A stretch of 64,000 nt of DNA from Piscinibacter aquaticus (GTDB lineage Bacteria > Pseudomonadota > Gammaproteobacteria > Burkholderiales > Burkholderiaceae_C), in contig VOPW01000001.1 of assembly GCA_007994965.1 (NCBI GenBank), positions 558,001-622,000 of the forward strand. The letters are read 5' to 3'. Of the stretch, positions 11,340 through 23,661 are shown one piece after another. Position numbers and translations under genes: made by a program. The notes under the pieces are model-generated. The model searched no databases and was not told the DNA's origin. It worked only from the letters and a program-made list of their open reading frames with translations. Numbering within the stretch: position 1 is the first letter of the stretch; each line of letters begins with the position of its first letter.

Positions 11340-12216
11340 ATGAGCACGCCCCTGGCCCTGACCGAGCCCAAGACCCACGACCTCGGCGGCGGCTTCGTCG
11401 TGCGCCGGCTGCTGCCCTCGGCGGCGCGCCAGGCGGTCGGGCCCTTCCTGTTCTTCGACCATTTCGGGCCGATCACCGCGCAGCCCGGCGACAACCACGA
11501 CGTGCGGCCGCACCCGCACATCGGGCTGGCCACCGTCACCTATCTCTTCGAGGGCGCGATGCTGCACCGCGACTCGACCGGCGTGGTGCAGCGCATCGAG
11601 CCCGGCGCGATCAACTGGATGATGGCCGGCCGTGGCATCGTGCACTCCGAGCGCACGCCCGACGAGTTGCGCGGCGTGACGCGGCGCAGCCACGGCCTGC
11701 AGCTGTGGTGCGCGCTGCCCGAGGCGAACGAGGAAGACGAACCGGCCTTCCAGCACCACGCTGCACACGAACTGCCCGAACACAACCTGCCCGGCGCCGC
11801 CGTGCGCGTGCTGATCGGCAGCGCCTTCGGGCTGAGCTCGCCGGTGGCCACGCCGTCGCCCACGCTGTACGTCGACATCGCACTGGCCTCGGGCGGCCAA
11901 CTGGTGCTGCCGGACGCGGCAGAGGAACGCGCGGTCTACAGCGTCGATGCGCCGATCGAGATCGGCGGCACGGCGGTACCGCCCCACACGCTGGCGGTGC
12001 TGCCGGCGGGCTCGCAGCCGCTGCTGCAGGCGCAGGGTGGCGCGCGGGTGGTGATGGTCGGCGGTGCGCCGCTGGGCCGGCGCTTCATCGCCTGGAACTT
12101 CGTGTCGTCGCGCCGCGAGCGCATCGTGCAGGCGCAGGACGACTGGGAAGCTCAGCGTTTCCCGAAGGTGCCGGGCGAGACCGAGTTCATCCCTTTGCCG
12201 CCGCGGCGGGCCCTGA
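11340..12216 (+). CDS. Pirin family protein
   Basis: Two-barrel cupin-type protein of about 290 residues, resembling YhaK/pirin quercetinase-like proteins. Family motifs: FLFFDHFGP, DVRPHPHIGLATVTYLFEG (metal-binding histidines) and RGIVHSERTP. The C-terminus FPKVPGETEFIPLP is where most pirins end. The frame as given runs on to 12281 with no family similarity. A single event near 12208 (one extra or two missing bases) would end the gene at the TGA at 12214-12216 and would also repair the end of the convergent EamA gene. Confidence 0.85.
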
Positions 12217-13081
12217 GCATGGCGACGTTGCCCGCCACCGCGAGCGCCGCGCCGATGAAGGTGATCGGCTCGGGACGATAGCCCTCGAAGAGCAGCGAGA
12301 CGATCAGCGCCAGCAGCGGCGTCATCACGCCGATGGTGCCGGCCGGGCCGGGGCCGAGGCGGTCCTGCAGCGTCAGGTAGCAGGCGAAGGTGATCACCGA
12401 GCCCGCGATCGCGAGGTACCCCAGCGAGATCCACCAGCCCGCGTTGAGAGGCAGCGACCACGGCCGGCCGAGCGCCGCAGCCAGCAGCACGCTGGCCAGC
12501 GCGCCCCACAGCATGCCGAAGCCCAGCGCCGGCCAGAAGGGCAGACCGTGGTGGCGGTTGCGGCGGCTGGCCGACAGGCTGCCCACCGCCGAGAGCAGCA
12601 CCGCGCCCACGGTGAAGATCGCACCGAGCGTGCTGCTGGCGCCGGCCGGCGCCTTGGCGATCTCCGGCCAGAAGATCAGCGTGACGCCGATCAGACCGAC
12701 CACGCCTCCGGCGATGAATCGTCCCGACAGCGGCGCCCCGAACGCCGCCCGCGCACCGAGCGAAACGATCAGCGGCGACGCCGAATAGCCCACCGCGACC
12801 AGCCCCGACACCACGTGCTGCTCGGCGTGGTACACGCACACGTACGAGACGCCGTACATGAAGGCCCCTGCAGCGCGAAGCGCGCATGGTCGCGCGCGGG
12901 AAAGCGCAGCGGCATGCCGCGCCAGGCCGCGAAGCCCAGCACCGTGGCGCCGGCCAGCGCGAAGCGCAGCGCCACGCCGATCTCCGGCGCGAGATCGGCG
13001 ATCTGCCGGTGATGGCATACCGGTGGTGCCCCACACCACCACGCAGACCGCGAACAGCTGCCAGTTGGCGAGCCGGCTCAC
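12187..13081 (-). CDS. EamA/DMT-family transporter, frameshifted
   Basis: Ten-helix drug/metabolite transporter of about 295 residues after repair. Recognisable parts: SRLANWQLFAVCVVVWGTT, ALRFALAGATVLGFAAWRG, FMYGVSYVCVYHAEQH, GLIGVTLIFWPEIA, and the second EamA repeat ending TFIGAALAVAGNVAML. Breaks lie near 13019, 13005, 12869 and 12208. The start is GTG 13081, overlapping the MOSC gene stop (GTGA), so it is translationally coupled as the last gene of the AsmA-MOSC-EamA operon. With the last indel repaired, the stop is the TGA at 12189-12187. The substrate is unknown. Confidence 0.82.
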
Positions 13082-13941
13082 GCGAACTTGTAGGTGGCGC
13101 GGCCCGTCATGCCGGTCTTCAGCGTGGCCTCGATGCCTTCGAGGATCACCGCATTCATGCCGAAGGTGATCGCGCCGTCGAGCCGCGCGTCGGCGCGATA
13201 GGCGCTGAGCGCATCGCCGACCGCATGGCCGGGCGTGCCGGTGGCGGGGTCGACATCGGGCACGGTGCAGCGGTCGCAGGGCTTGACCAGCTTGATGCGC
13301 ACCGGGCCTTCCGGCGCGGCGAAGACGATTTCGTCGAGGTGGTCCTCGCCGTTCGCGTCCAGCCCGTCGAGCACGAGGTTGGCGCGGAAGCGCTGCATCG
13401 TGACCGGACTCTGGCCCGAGGCGGCGAGGCGGCGGTTGAGTTCATCGAGGCCGGCCGTGCTGGCCACCAGCAGCGGGTAGGCATCGGCGAAGGCCGTCTC
13501 GGCCTCGATCGGCCCGGTCCAGCGCGCATCGGCGAGGCGGCGCTGCTCGGGGTCGAAGCGCACCGTGCGCAGCTTGCGACCGAGGAAATCGCTGAACCAC
13601 TGCGCCGCGAGATCACCCATGTCGTAGGCCTTGACAGTGTCGTTCCACACCGTCGCCTGCGTCGCCGCCTCCACCGTGTCCAGCGCCACGTGCAGCGCCA
13701 GCATGCCCGGCGCGCGCAGCACCATGTCGATGTGCTTCAGCGTCGGCTGGATCAGCGCCATGCGCGGCAGATCGCGCTGCGTGACGGCCACGCCGCGTTC
13801 GTCGACCACCGCCCAGGCGCGGTCGAACTCGAGGCCGGTCTCGATCACGACCGCCTCGTCGACGGCGATGGCCCCGCAGGACTTCACCGGATGCAGGTGC
13901 AGCGCTGCGATGCGGACGTCCAGATCTCCCGTGGCACTCAT
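13078..13941 (-). CDS. MOSC domain-containing protein (YcbX/mARC-like)
   Basis: 287 residues, intact. The N-terminal MOSC_N barrel (IAALHLHPVKSCGAIAVDEA) is followed by a MOSC domain with the molybdenum-binding cysteine segment KPCDRCTVPDVDP. Relatives reduce N-hydroxylated compounds using a molybdenum cofactor, with an electron-transfer partner. No ferredoxin domain is fused here, so a separate donor would be needed. The start at 13941 overlaps the AsmA stop by four bases (ATGA). Confidence 0.9.
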   Translation of the reverse strand: MSATGDLDVRIAALHLHPVKSCGAIAVDEAVVIETGLEFDRAWAVVDERGVAVTQRDLPRMALIQPTLKHIDMVLRAPGMLALHVALDTVEAATQATVWNDTVKAYDMGDLAAQWFSDFLGRKLRTVRFDPEQRRLADARWTGPIEAETAFADAYPLLVASTAGLDELNRRLAASGQSPVTMQRFRANLVLDGLDANGEDHLDEIVFAAPEGPVRIKLVKPCDRCTVPDVDPATGTPGHAVGDALSAYRADARLDGAITFGMNAVILEGIEATLKTGMTGRATYKFA

Positions 13942-16344
13942 TTGAACAACCCCTTCAACAGCTTTTCCTTCAGCACGTCCTTCGGCTTCGGCGCGGACGC
14001 GCCGGGCTCGGCCGGGCTCGCGCCCAGCTTCTCGCCGATTTTCTGCTTGAGCTTGTCTTCCACCTTGTTCTGCAGCGCCCCGGCGGCCACGGCCGACCAC
14101 TGAACCTTCCAGTCGACCGCCTCGAACGGCCCGCTGAGCTTCACCGGCACCGTCAGGCCCTTGAGCGCTGCGAGTTCGGCGCCGCCCTGGCCGGCGGCTG
14201 TGCCGGTGACGGTGGCGCGCGCCGTGTAGTCGATGCGGCCCTTGCCGATGTCGATGGCGCCGTCACCGCCGAGGCGCAGGAACGGGCTCTTCACGTCGAG
14301 ATCGTCGTTGCGCGCCACGCCGTCGGCGATGCGGAACGTGGCGTTCAGCTCGGAGAAGTCGGTCTTCTCGGTCTGCTTCGCCTGCTCCACCTCGTCCTTG
14401 CGCAGCGTCAGCGCGGCCTTTGGCGCAGAGACTTCGCGAGGTTCACGCCCTTGACCGCGCCGTCGCGCAGATTCAGCGCCGCATCGCCGCGCAGCTTCGA
14501 GCGCAACTCGCCGACCGTGCGGCCGCTGGTGTCGACGTCGAGCGTCACGCGTCCGGTGCCTTCGAGGATGTCCTTCGAGGCCACGTCCTTCAGCAGCGCA
14601 TTGACGTTGACGCCGGTGGCCACCGCCTTCACCGCGATGCGGCTGGCGCGCGCATCGGCCAGCGCGTTGGCGTCGAGCGAGCCGCCCCAGGCCTTGGCCT
14701 GCAGCACCGGCACCTTGAGCATGCCGTTGTCGAGCTTGGCTTCGATGCGCGCGTCGGCCACGCGGTACTGGCGGAACACCAGGCTGCCGGCGCGCAGCGC
14801 CACGTCGGCATCGAGCGCGCGCAGGCCCGCCAGATCCACCGGCGCGTCGGCCGGCGCCGGTTTGCCCGTGCCGGGCGCGGCGCCCGCAGAGGCGGTCTCG
14901 GGCAGCAGCGTGTTCAGATCCAGCGCATCGAAGCGCCCCGTGGCCTTCACGAAGACCGGTCGCGCGGAGAGATTGGCGCTGCCGTCGAGCGCGAACTGGT
15001 TGGTATTCAGCGAGCCGGCCAGCGACCATTTCGCCGCCTCGGGCGAGGCGCTGGCATTGCCGCGCACATCGAGCGCCAGCGGCTTGAGCTGCTTGTCCTG
15101 CAACTGGGCCTTCACTTCCAATGCGGCCGGGTTCAGCGCCTGCTTGGCGGGCTGCAGGCCGAGGTTGGCGCGCAGCGTGCCGTCGAGCGAGCGGCCGCCT
15201 CCGGCGCTCTTGAGCACCGCCTCGAAGCCGGGCAGGGCCACCGAATCGAAGGTGCCGGTGGGCGCGCCGCTCTTGAAGGTGGCGTTGATGGGCAGTTCGC
15301 CGCCGAGCTCCAGCCGGCCCTGCAGCGCGCTGCCCCTGAGCTTCTCGCCGGCCACGTCGAGCTGCGGCCAGTCGAGATCGAGCGCGAGCGGATCCTTGCC
15401 GCGCTGGCCCTTGATGCGCAGCTTCAGCGCTTCGACGCGCAGCGCCTGCTTCGCCGGATCGAAGGCGAAGGCGGCGATCGACAGGCTGCTGCCGGCGAGC
15501 TGGATCGCGCCGGCGCGTGCGGCCAGCTGCACCTCGAGTTGCCGGGCATCGATCGAGCCCTGGCCGCCGTGATAGGCCAGCTCGCCGCGCACGCCGGCCT
15601 GCACGCCGGTGGTGCCGGGCAGGTCGCCCTTCCAGGCGAGGTCCATGCCGGACAGCTTCACCGAGCCGCTGGCGAGTTCGGGCGTCAGCGTGGTCTTGCC
15701 CGAGCTCGCCCTTGAGCTGCGGCTGGCGGAAATCCGCGGTGGCGGCCAGTTCCACCGGCGTGGCCACGCCGCTGGCGATGCGGCCGGTGGCCAGCTTCGC
15801 GAGCACGAGTTCGCCATCGAGCTTGGCCAGCTCGTCCTTCACGCGGGCGCGCACGTCGGTGAGCGCGATGCGGTCGATGTCGAGATCGAGCGCGGCTGCC
15901 GGCGCCCTCGGAGGGCTGCCCGCCCTCGGCCTTGGGCGTCGAGCCCGTGCCCGCGAGGTCGTCGGTGTTGCGCCGCCCCTGCGCATCGCGCAACAGCTGC
16001 ACGCGCACGCCGGAGGCTTCGACACGGCCGACCACCACGCGGCCGCGCAGCAGCGGCAGCACGTCGACCGCAAGCGCCGCCTGGTCGATGGCCGCGAAGG
16101 TCTCGCTGCGCCCAGCTTCGCTGAGCTTGACCTGGCTGAGCTTGACCGCCACGCGGGGAAAGACCGACAGCTCGATCGGCCCGTCGATCGCCAGCGTGCG
16201 GTTGCGGTTCGTCTTCATCCACTCGATCGCCACGCCCTTGTAGCGGTTCGGGTCGAAGCTGGCGATCAGCCAGGCGCCGGCCGCGATGGCCAGCAGAAGC
16301 AGCACGGCGATCGCCAGCGCGATGCGCTTGATCCAGACGGACAT
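13938..16344 (-). CDS. AsmA family protein, frameshifted
   Basis: Large inner-membrane-anchored protein (about 800 residues). It has one N-terminal helix (IALAIAVLLLLAIAAGAWLI) and a long periplasmic region with the AsmA signatures DPNRYKGVAIEWMKTNRNR and PFLRLGGDGAIDIGKGRIDY. AsmA-family proteins are implicated in outer-membrane lipid transport and assembly. Breaks lie near 15905, 15705 and 14420. The C-terminus is lysine-rich and low in complexity (KLKQKIGEKLGA). First gene of a four-base-overlap operon with the MOSC and EamA genes; divergent from the UbiH-family gene across about 105 bases. Confidence 0.88.
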
Positions 16345-16435
16345 GACAGTGAACCGGGACGGGTGGACGGGGAGGGCGACGCGGGGAGCGCGGATTGTGC
16401 ATCCCATGGTGGCACCGACGGCATGACCCCCTGCC

Positions 16436-16441
16436 TACAAT
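16436..16441 (+). promoter_or_regulatory. -10 box TACAAT eight bases before the UbiH-family start (possible leaderless promoter)
   Basis: A near-consensus TACAAT lies eight bases before the ATG at 16450, with no Shine-Dalgarno sequence. This is the best match among the four such arrangements in the window. Confidence 0.5.
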
Positions 16442-16449
16442 GAAAGCCG

Positions 16450-17534
16450 ATGAAACACGTGGACGTGCTGGTGCGGGGTGCAGGCATCGTCGGGCAGAGC
16501 CCGGCGCTGTCGCTGGGCAGGCTCGGGCTGCAGGTGGGCCTGCGTCCGGACGATCCGCGGCCCGGCGGCACGCCCGACGTGCGGGCCTATGCGCTCAATG
16601 CCGCGTCGGTGGCGCTGCTGAAGTCGCTGAAGGTCTGGGACGCGCTGCCGGCCGATGCCGCCACGCCGGTCTACGACATGCACGTGTGCGGCGACGCCCA
16701 CGGCAGCGCGATCGATTTTTCCGCCTGGGAGCAGCGCGCCGGCGAACTGGCCTGGATCGTCGATGCGCCGGTGCTGGAGCGCGAGCTCGGCAATGCCGTG
16801 CGCTTCTCGCCGCACGTGCATGTGCTCGACGCTGCGCAGGCGGAGTCGATCAGGGCCGATCTCACGGCGCTGTGCGAAGGCAAGGCCTCTGCCGGCCGCG
16901 CGGCGCTGGGCGTGCGTTTCGAGCGCCACGACTACGGCCACAGCGCCATCGCCGCGCGGCTGGTGGCCTCGGCGCCGCACCAGGGCACGGCGCGGCAGTG
17001 GTTCCGCTCGCCCGACGTGCTGGCGCTGCTGCCCTTCGATTCGCCCCAGCCGCAGCACAGCTATGCGCTGGTGTGGTCGCTGCCGCGCGAGCGCTGTGCC
17101 GAGCTGATGGCGCTGGACGAGGCCGCCTTCGCCGCCGCGCTGATGGCCGCCACCGAAGGTGCGGCAGGTGATCTGCAACTCGCCTCGCCGCGCGCCGAGT
17201 GGCCGCTGGCGATCGCGCAGGCCAGCGCCTGGTGCGGCCCCGGCTGGGTGCTGCTCGGCGATGCGGCCCATCTGGTGCACCCGCTGGCCGGCCAGGGCCT
17301 GAACCTCGGCCGGCCGACGTGGCCGCGCTGACCCGCGTGATTGCCGCTCGCGAGCCCTGGCGGCCGCTGTCCGACGAGAAGCTGCTGCGCCGCTACGTGC
17401 GTGAGCGCGCCTTGCCCACCTGGGCGATGGGCCAGCTCACCGACGGTTTGTTGCGTCTTTTCGCGCAGCCGGCGCCGGCCGTGCGGGAACTTCGCAACCG
17501 CGGCCTGGGTCTGGTCAATCGCGCCACCCCCTGA
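16450..17534 (+). CDS. UbiH/UbiF/VisC-family FAD-dependent monooxygenase (ubiquinone-type hydroxylase), one frameshift
   Basis: Flavin hydroxylase of about 361 residues, probably acting in ubiquinone ring hydroxylation. The N-terminal FAD motif is VDVLVRGAGIVGQSPALSLG, followed by DVRAYALNAASVALL. The second FAD motif is VLLGDAAHLVHPLAGQGLN, then LADVAALTRVIAAREPWRPL. The frame breaks near 17314, where one base restored to CCTGG joins the halves. The family contains several enzymes (UbiH, UbiF, UbiI, UbiM), and I cannot say which ring position is hydroxylated. dsbC follows after 46 bases. Confidence 0.87.
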
Positions 17535-17580
17535 AGCGCTGGCTCACCGCCCGCGCACTCGATCGCTGAAAGCCTCTGCC

Positions 17581-18309
17581 ATGCAACGACTCGCCGCCCT
17601 GTCTCTCGCCCTCGCGCTGGCCGCGCCGGCTTTCGCCCAGGAGGCGGTGATCCGCAAGAACCTGGCCGAGCGCCTGCCCAATTTCCCGAAGATCGACGAA
17701 GTGACGAAGAGCCCGATCCCGGGCCTGTACGAGGTGCGTGTCGGCAACGAGATCTTCTATGCCGACGAACAGGGCAACCACATCATCGACGGCAGCCTGA
17801 TCGACACGCGCAGCCGCGCCGGCCTCACGCAGGAGCGCATCGACAAGCTCACCGCGATCGATTTCGCCAAGCTGCCGTTCAAGGATGCGATCGTCTGGAA
17901 GTCGGGCACCGGCGAGCGCAAGATGGCCGTCTTCGCCGACCCGAACTGCGGCTACTGCAAGCGCTTCGAGCGCGATCTGAACGAGGTGAAGAACGTCACC
18001 GTCTACACCTTCCTGTACCCGATCCTGGGCGCCGATTCGCTGGAGAAGTCGAGGAACATCTGGTGCGCGAAGGATCGCACCGCCGCCTGGCGCGACTGGA
18101 TGCTCGACGGTGCGACGCCGGCCAAGGCGATGGGGCAGTGCGACACCGCGGCGCTGCAGCGCAATGCCGAATTCGGCCGCAAGTACCGCATCAACGGCAC
18201 GCCGGGCATCGTCTTCGAGGACGGCAAGCGTTCGCCCGGCGCGATGAACACCCAGCAGATCGAGCAGCAGCTCGTGGCCAGCCGCGCCGCCGCCAACACC
18301 GCGAAGTAG
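17581..18309 (+). CDS. dsbC: Thiol:disulfide interchange protein DsbC
   Basis: Periplasmic disulfide isomerase of 242 residues, intact. A signal peptide occupies residues 1-19 (LALSLALALAAPAFAQ). The N-terminal dimerisation domain (YEVRVGNEIFYADEQGNHI) is followed by a thioredoxin fold with the active site FADPNCGYCKRFERDL and the cis-proline segment RINGTPGIVFEDGKR. A second cysteine pair, around IWCAKDR and MGQCDTAAL, matches the structural disulfide of the family. Convergent with cydB, five bases away. Confidence 0.95.
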   Translation: MQRLAALSLALALAAPAFAQEAVIRKNLAERLPNFPKIDEVTKSPIPGLYEVRVGNEIFYADEQGNHIIDGSLIDTRSRAGLTQERIDKLTAIDFAKLPFKDAIVWKSGTGERKMAVFADPNCGYCKRFERDLNEVKNVTVYTFLYPILGADSLEKSRNIWCAKDRTAAWRDWMLDGATPAKAMGQCDTAALQRNAEFGRKYRINGTPGIVFEDGKRSPGAMNTQQIEQQLVASRAAANTAK

Positions 18310-18314
18310 GCGGC

Positions 18315-19317
18315 TCAGGCGTAGCGCAGCTCGCCGGTCTTGCCGCCGAAGACGCGGTAGGCGAAGGCGGTGTAGGCCACGATGGCCGGCACCGAGATGC
18401 ACACGCCGACCAGGATCACCTTCAGCGCCGCCGGGCTGCTGGCCGCCTGCCAGATCGTCAGCCGGTCGATCACCACCCAGGGGTAGAGGCTGTAGGCCAG
18501 GCCGAGGAAGCCGAGCACGAACACCGCGATCAGCAGCACGAAGGGCGCCCACGACGCATCGCCGCGCACCAGCCGCGAGTTCAGCAGGCCTCGCACGCCG
18601 AGCAGCAGCACCGCCGTCATCAGCGGAATGGCGGCCAGCGCGATCAGCTCGGGCAGGGCGAACCAGCGCGTGCGCACCGTCTCGCTGATCCACGGCGTGG
18701 CCATCGAGATCAGCACCAGCCCGCCGGCCATCGGCGCCCAGGCGATCTTGGCCCAGCGGATCGCACGCTGCTGCAGCTCGCCCTCGGTCTTCATGATCAG
18801 CCAGGCGGCGCCGAGCAGCACGTAGGCCATCGGCAGGGCGGCGGCGATCGCCGCGGCGAAGAGCGGGTAGTTCCAGCCCGAGCCGAAGCCGCTGACGTAG
18901 CGGCCCAGCATCCAGCCCTGGCACACCGCCGCGAGCGTGGAGCCGGCGAAGAAGAGGCGGTCCCACATCGGCTTGCGCGCGGCCTTGGCCTTGACGCGGA
19001 AGTCGAAGGCCACGCCGCGCAGGATCAGGCCGATCAGCATCAGCGTCACCGGCAGGTAGAGCTCGGTGAGCACCAGGCCGTGCGCCTTCGGAAGGCCACC
19101 AGCAGGATGCCGACGCCGAGCACCAGCCAGTCTCGTTGGCATCCCAGAAGGGGCCGATGGACGCGATCATCACGTCCTTCTCGGCCGGCGTGGCGCGGTG
19201 CATCAGCATGCCGACGCCGAGGTCGTAGCCGTCGCTGATGACGTAGACCAGCATCGCGATCCCCATCAGCGCCATGAAGATCACTGGCAGGGCCCGGTCG
19301 AAGCTCATCACGTTCAT
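18315..19317 (-). CDS. cydB: Cytochrome bd-type quinol oxidase subunit II (CydB/CioB), two frameshifts
   Basis: Membrane subunit of the bd quinol oxidase, about 334 residues after repair. The N-terminal part (YVISDGYDLGVGML, then IASIGPFWDANET) and the rest (LYLPVTLMLIGLILRGVAF) are in different frames, with single bases missing near 19129 (a CCTGG) and 19090. The start at 19317 overlaps the cydA stop (ATGA). I find no small CydX-type subunit before the convergent dsbC gene. Confidence 0.9.
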
Positions 19318-20684
19318 GCTGCGCTCCGCGTGGGCAGCGCCACCGGCGGCGGCTCGTCGGCGATCGTCTGCTCGGGCTTCTCGGCCATGTACTTGAGCAC
19401 GCCGATGTAGGAGACGATCAGCGCGAGGTAGACGGTGACGTACAGCGTCAGCGTCAGCGCGATCATCGAACCCGGCACGGTGGAGGCCACATCGGCGGTG
19501 CGCAGCAGGCCGTAGACGATGAAGGGCTGGCGGCCGATCTCGGTGACGTACCAGCCGGCCAGCGTGGCCACCCAGCCGGAGAAGGTCATGCCGGCGAGCG
19601 TCCACAGCAGCATTTTCGGCAGCGCCTCGGCGTTCCAGCCGCGGCGGCGGTAGATCCACCAGCCCGCCCAGCTGACCGCCAGCATCAGCACGCCCACGCC
19701 GACCATCACGCGGAACGCGAAGAACACCGGCGCCACCGGCGGATGCGCGCCCTGGAACTCGTTCAGGCCGCGGATCTCGCCCTCGGGGTCGTGCTTGAGG
19801 ATGAGGCTGGCGAGCTTGGGGATGCCGATCTCGGCGTGGTTGTCACGCGCGGTCTCGTCGGGGATCGCGAACAGCAGCAGCGGCGCGCCGCGCTCGGTCT
19901 GCCAGATGCCTTCCATCGCCGCCACCTTCTGCGGCTGGTGTTCGAGCGTGTTCAGGCCGTGCAGATCGCCGACGAAGATCTGCACCGGGATCAGCACGGC
20001 GCCGAGCGTGAGGCCCACGCGCAGCACGCGCGGTGCGGCGGCGCTGCCGCTGCGCTTGATCAGCTGCCAGGCCGACAGGCCGGCCATCAGGAAGCCGCAG
20101 GTCAGCGCCGAGGCCAGCAGCGTGTGCGCGAAGCGGTAGGGGAAGGAGGGGTTGAAGATCACCTGCAGCCAGTTCGTCACGTGGAACTCGCCGTCGATGA
20201 CCTCGTGGCCGGCCGGCGTCTGCATCCACGAATTCAGCGCCAGGATCCAGAACGCCGACAGCGTCGTGCCCAGCGCGACGAGGAAGGTGGACACGAAATG
20301 CACCCGCTCGCTGACCCGGCCGTGGCCGAACAGCATGATCCCGAGGAAGCCCGCCTCGAGGAAGAAGGCGGTCAGCACCTCGTAGCCGAGCAGCGGGCCG
20401 GCCACGTTGCCGACGCGTTCCATGAAGCCCGGCCAGTTGGTGCCGAACTGGAAGCTCATCGTGATGCCGCTGACCACGCCGAGCGCGAAGGACAGCGCGA
20501 ACACCTTGGTCCAGAAGCGGTAGGCGGCCAGCCACGACTGCTTCACCACCGCATCGGCGGCGCGCAGGTAGCGCCAGCGGAAGAACAGCAGCAACCATCC
20601 GAGAGCGATCGTGATGGTCGGAAAGAGGATGTGGAAGCTGATGTTGGCGGCGAACTGCATGCGCGCCAGAAGCAGGGCGTCCAT
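19314..20684 (-). CDS. cydA: Cytochrome bd-type quinol oxidase subunit I (CydA/CioA, short Q-loop)
   Basis: Haem-bearing subunit of the oxygen-reducing quinol oxidase, 456 residues, intact. Visible: the haem ligand region NISFHILFPTITIALG, the two acidic residues in GYEVLTAFFLEAGFLG, YRFAHTLLASALTCG (haem ligand H) and the conserved EIGRQPFIVYGLLRT. The quinol loop is short, and RDNHAEIGIPKLASLIL resembles the cyanide-insensitive (CioA) subgroup more than E. coli CydA. A strong AAGGAGA ribosome site precedes the start. It lies 21 bases after the gbsR-like gene, giving a gbsR-cydA-cydB operon. Confidence 0.95.
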   Translation of the reverse strand: MDALLLARMQFAANISFHILFPTITIALGWLLLFFRWRYLRAADAVVKQSWLAAYRFWTKVFALSFALGVVSGITMSFQFGTNWPGFMERVGNVAGPLLGYEVLTAFFLEAGFLGIMLFGHGRVSERVHFVSTFLVALGTTLSAFWILALNSWMQTPAGHEVIDGEFHVTNWLQVIFNPSFPYRFAHTLLASALTCGFLMAGLSAWQLIKRSGSAAAPRVLRVGLTLGAVLIPVQIFVGDLHGLNTLEHQPQKVAAMEGIWQTERGAPLLLFAIPDETARDNHAEIGIPKLASLILKHDPEGEIRGLNEFQGAHPPVAPVFFAFRVMVGVGVLMLAVSWAGWWIYRRRGWNAEALPKMLLWTLAGMTFSGWVATLAGWYVTEIGRQPFIVYGLLRTADVASTVPGSMIALTLTLYVTVYLALIVSYIGVLKYMAEKPEQTIADEPPPVALPTRSAA

Positions 20685-20705
20685 CGAATGTTCTCCTTGA
20701 CGTCC

Positions 20706-21264
20706 TTATTTGCGGCCGCCGGCCACGACCTTGACCTTGTCGCTGAACTCCAGCAGGCGCTGCACCTTGGCGCCCATCTTCATCAGCTTGGCCAGCGTGG
20801 CTGGTCCATGCGCTGCACGTCGTCGAACCAGCTGGTGGTCAGCTCGATCAGGTCGTGCATGCCGCGCATGCGCTCCAGCGCCACGCGGTCGGCCTCGCTC
20901 GCCGGCTCCTCGAGCAGCGCATTGCGCAGCATCGACAGCGTCGGCTCGATCTCGCGCCGGCGGCGTTCCTCGGCCAGCGTGCGGAAGATCTCCCAGGCGT
21001 CGGACGGCGCCTCGAAATATTCGCGCCGGTCGCCCGGCTGGTGGCGCAGCTTCACCAGGCGCCGGCCTGCAACTCCTTCAGGCCCATGCTGACGTTGGAG
21101 CGCGAGAACTCCAGCTTCTCGGCGATCTCGTCGGCATTCAGCGGCGCCGGCGAGACGAAGATCAGCGCATAGATCTGGCCGACCGTGCGGTTGATGCCCC
21201 AGCGGCTGCCCATCTCACCGAAGTGGGCGACGAAGCTGCGAACGAGCGGCGAGAGAGTGTCCAT
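20706..21264 (-). CDS. GbsR/MarR-family transcriptional regulator, two frameshifts
   Basis: Winged-helix regulator of about 186 residues. The N-terminal part has the GbsR-like wHTH (VGQIYALIFVSPAPLNADEI; LEFSRSNVSMGLKELQ). The rest is helical (AWEIFRTLAEERRRREIEPT), ending SDKVKVVAGGRK. Frame breaks lie near 21068 and 20802. First gene of the operon with cydAB and so the likely regulator of that oxidase. The inducer is unknown. A near-perfect palindrome 43 bases upstream is a candidate operator. Confidence 0.8.
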
Positions 21265-21306
21265 GTCGCGGATCCTGTCTTGATGACGGTCAAGAGCGTA
21301 CCGCAA

Positions 21307-21326
21307 TTTTCAGGAATTCTTGAAAA
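21307..21326. promoter_or_regulatory. Palindromic operator candidate for the gbsR-cydAB operon
   Basis: The 20-base sequence TTTTCAGGAATTCTTGAAAA is a dyad centred on GAATTC with one mismatched pair. It sits in an AT-richer patch 43 bases before the GbsR start, where an autoregulator of the MarR/GbsR kind would bind. There is no direct evidence of binding. Confidence 0.45.
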
Positions 21327-21443
21327 CTCAGGATTTCCCGGTCGATTTGGAGGCGGGCGAGCGTGCGGGCGCCACGGCCCCAGCGCCGACGGCTCGTCGC
21401 GGCGCAGCGACAATCGCGGGCAGTCGATTCCCGGAGCCTTCGC

Positions 21444-21904
21444 GTGACCGCCGCTTCCCTCGCCCCGACCCCCGACCCGACCCCGATGCCCACGCCCGCC
21501 GCGCTGCGGCTGGGCCATGCCGGATTGCTGCCCTTCGTTGCCGGCGCGATCCTGACCTGGCTGGTGCGCCCCGATGCGCACCCCTACGTGACCGCGGCGC
21601 TGTCGGCCTATGCCGCAGTGATCGTTTCCTTCCTCGGCGGCATCCACTGGGGTTTCGCGATGCGCCAGAGCGGCCCGGCCGCCTCGCTGCCGCTGTGGGG
21701 CGTGGTGCCCTCGCTGGTGGCCTGGGTGGCGGTGCTGATGCCGGCCTATGCCGGCTGGTGGTGCACGGCGTGATGCTGATCGTCTGCTACCTCGTCGACC
21801 GGCGCGTCTACCCCGCGCAGGGCGCGGCCGCGTGGCTCACGCTGCGTTTCCGGCTGACGGCGGTGGCGTCGCTGAGCTGTTTCATCGGCGCAGCCGGGAG
21901 CTGA
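21444..21904 (+). CDS. DUF3429 family membrane protein, one frameshift
   Basis: Small integral membrane protein of about 153 residues with four to five helices and no known function. The family core FVAGAILTWLV, SFLGGIHWGFAMRQ and LPLWGVVPSLVAWVAVL is clear. The end, LVVHGVMLIVCYLVDRRVYP, is in another frame after a one-base loss near 21761 (CCTGG). The GTG start at 21444 has CGGAGCC upstream; ATG 21486 is an alternative. Divergent from gbsR. Confidence 0.75.
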
Positions 21905-21911
21905 GCGCGCG

Positions 21912-23645
<1,734 letters not shown>

Positions 23646-23661
<16 letters not shown>

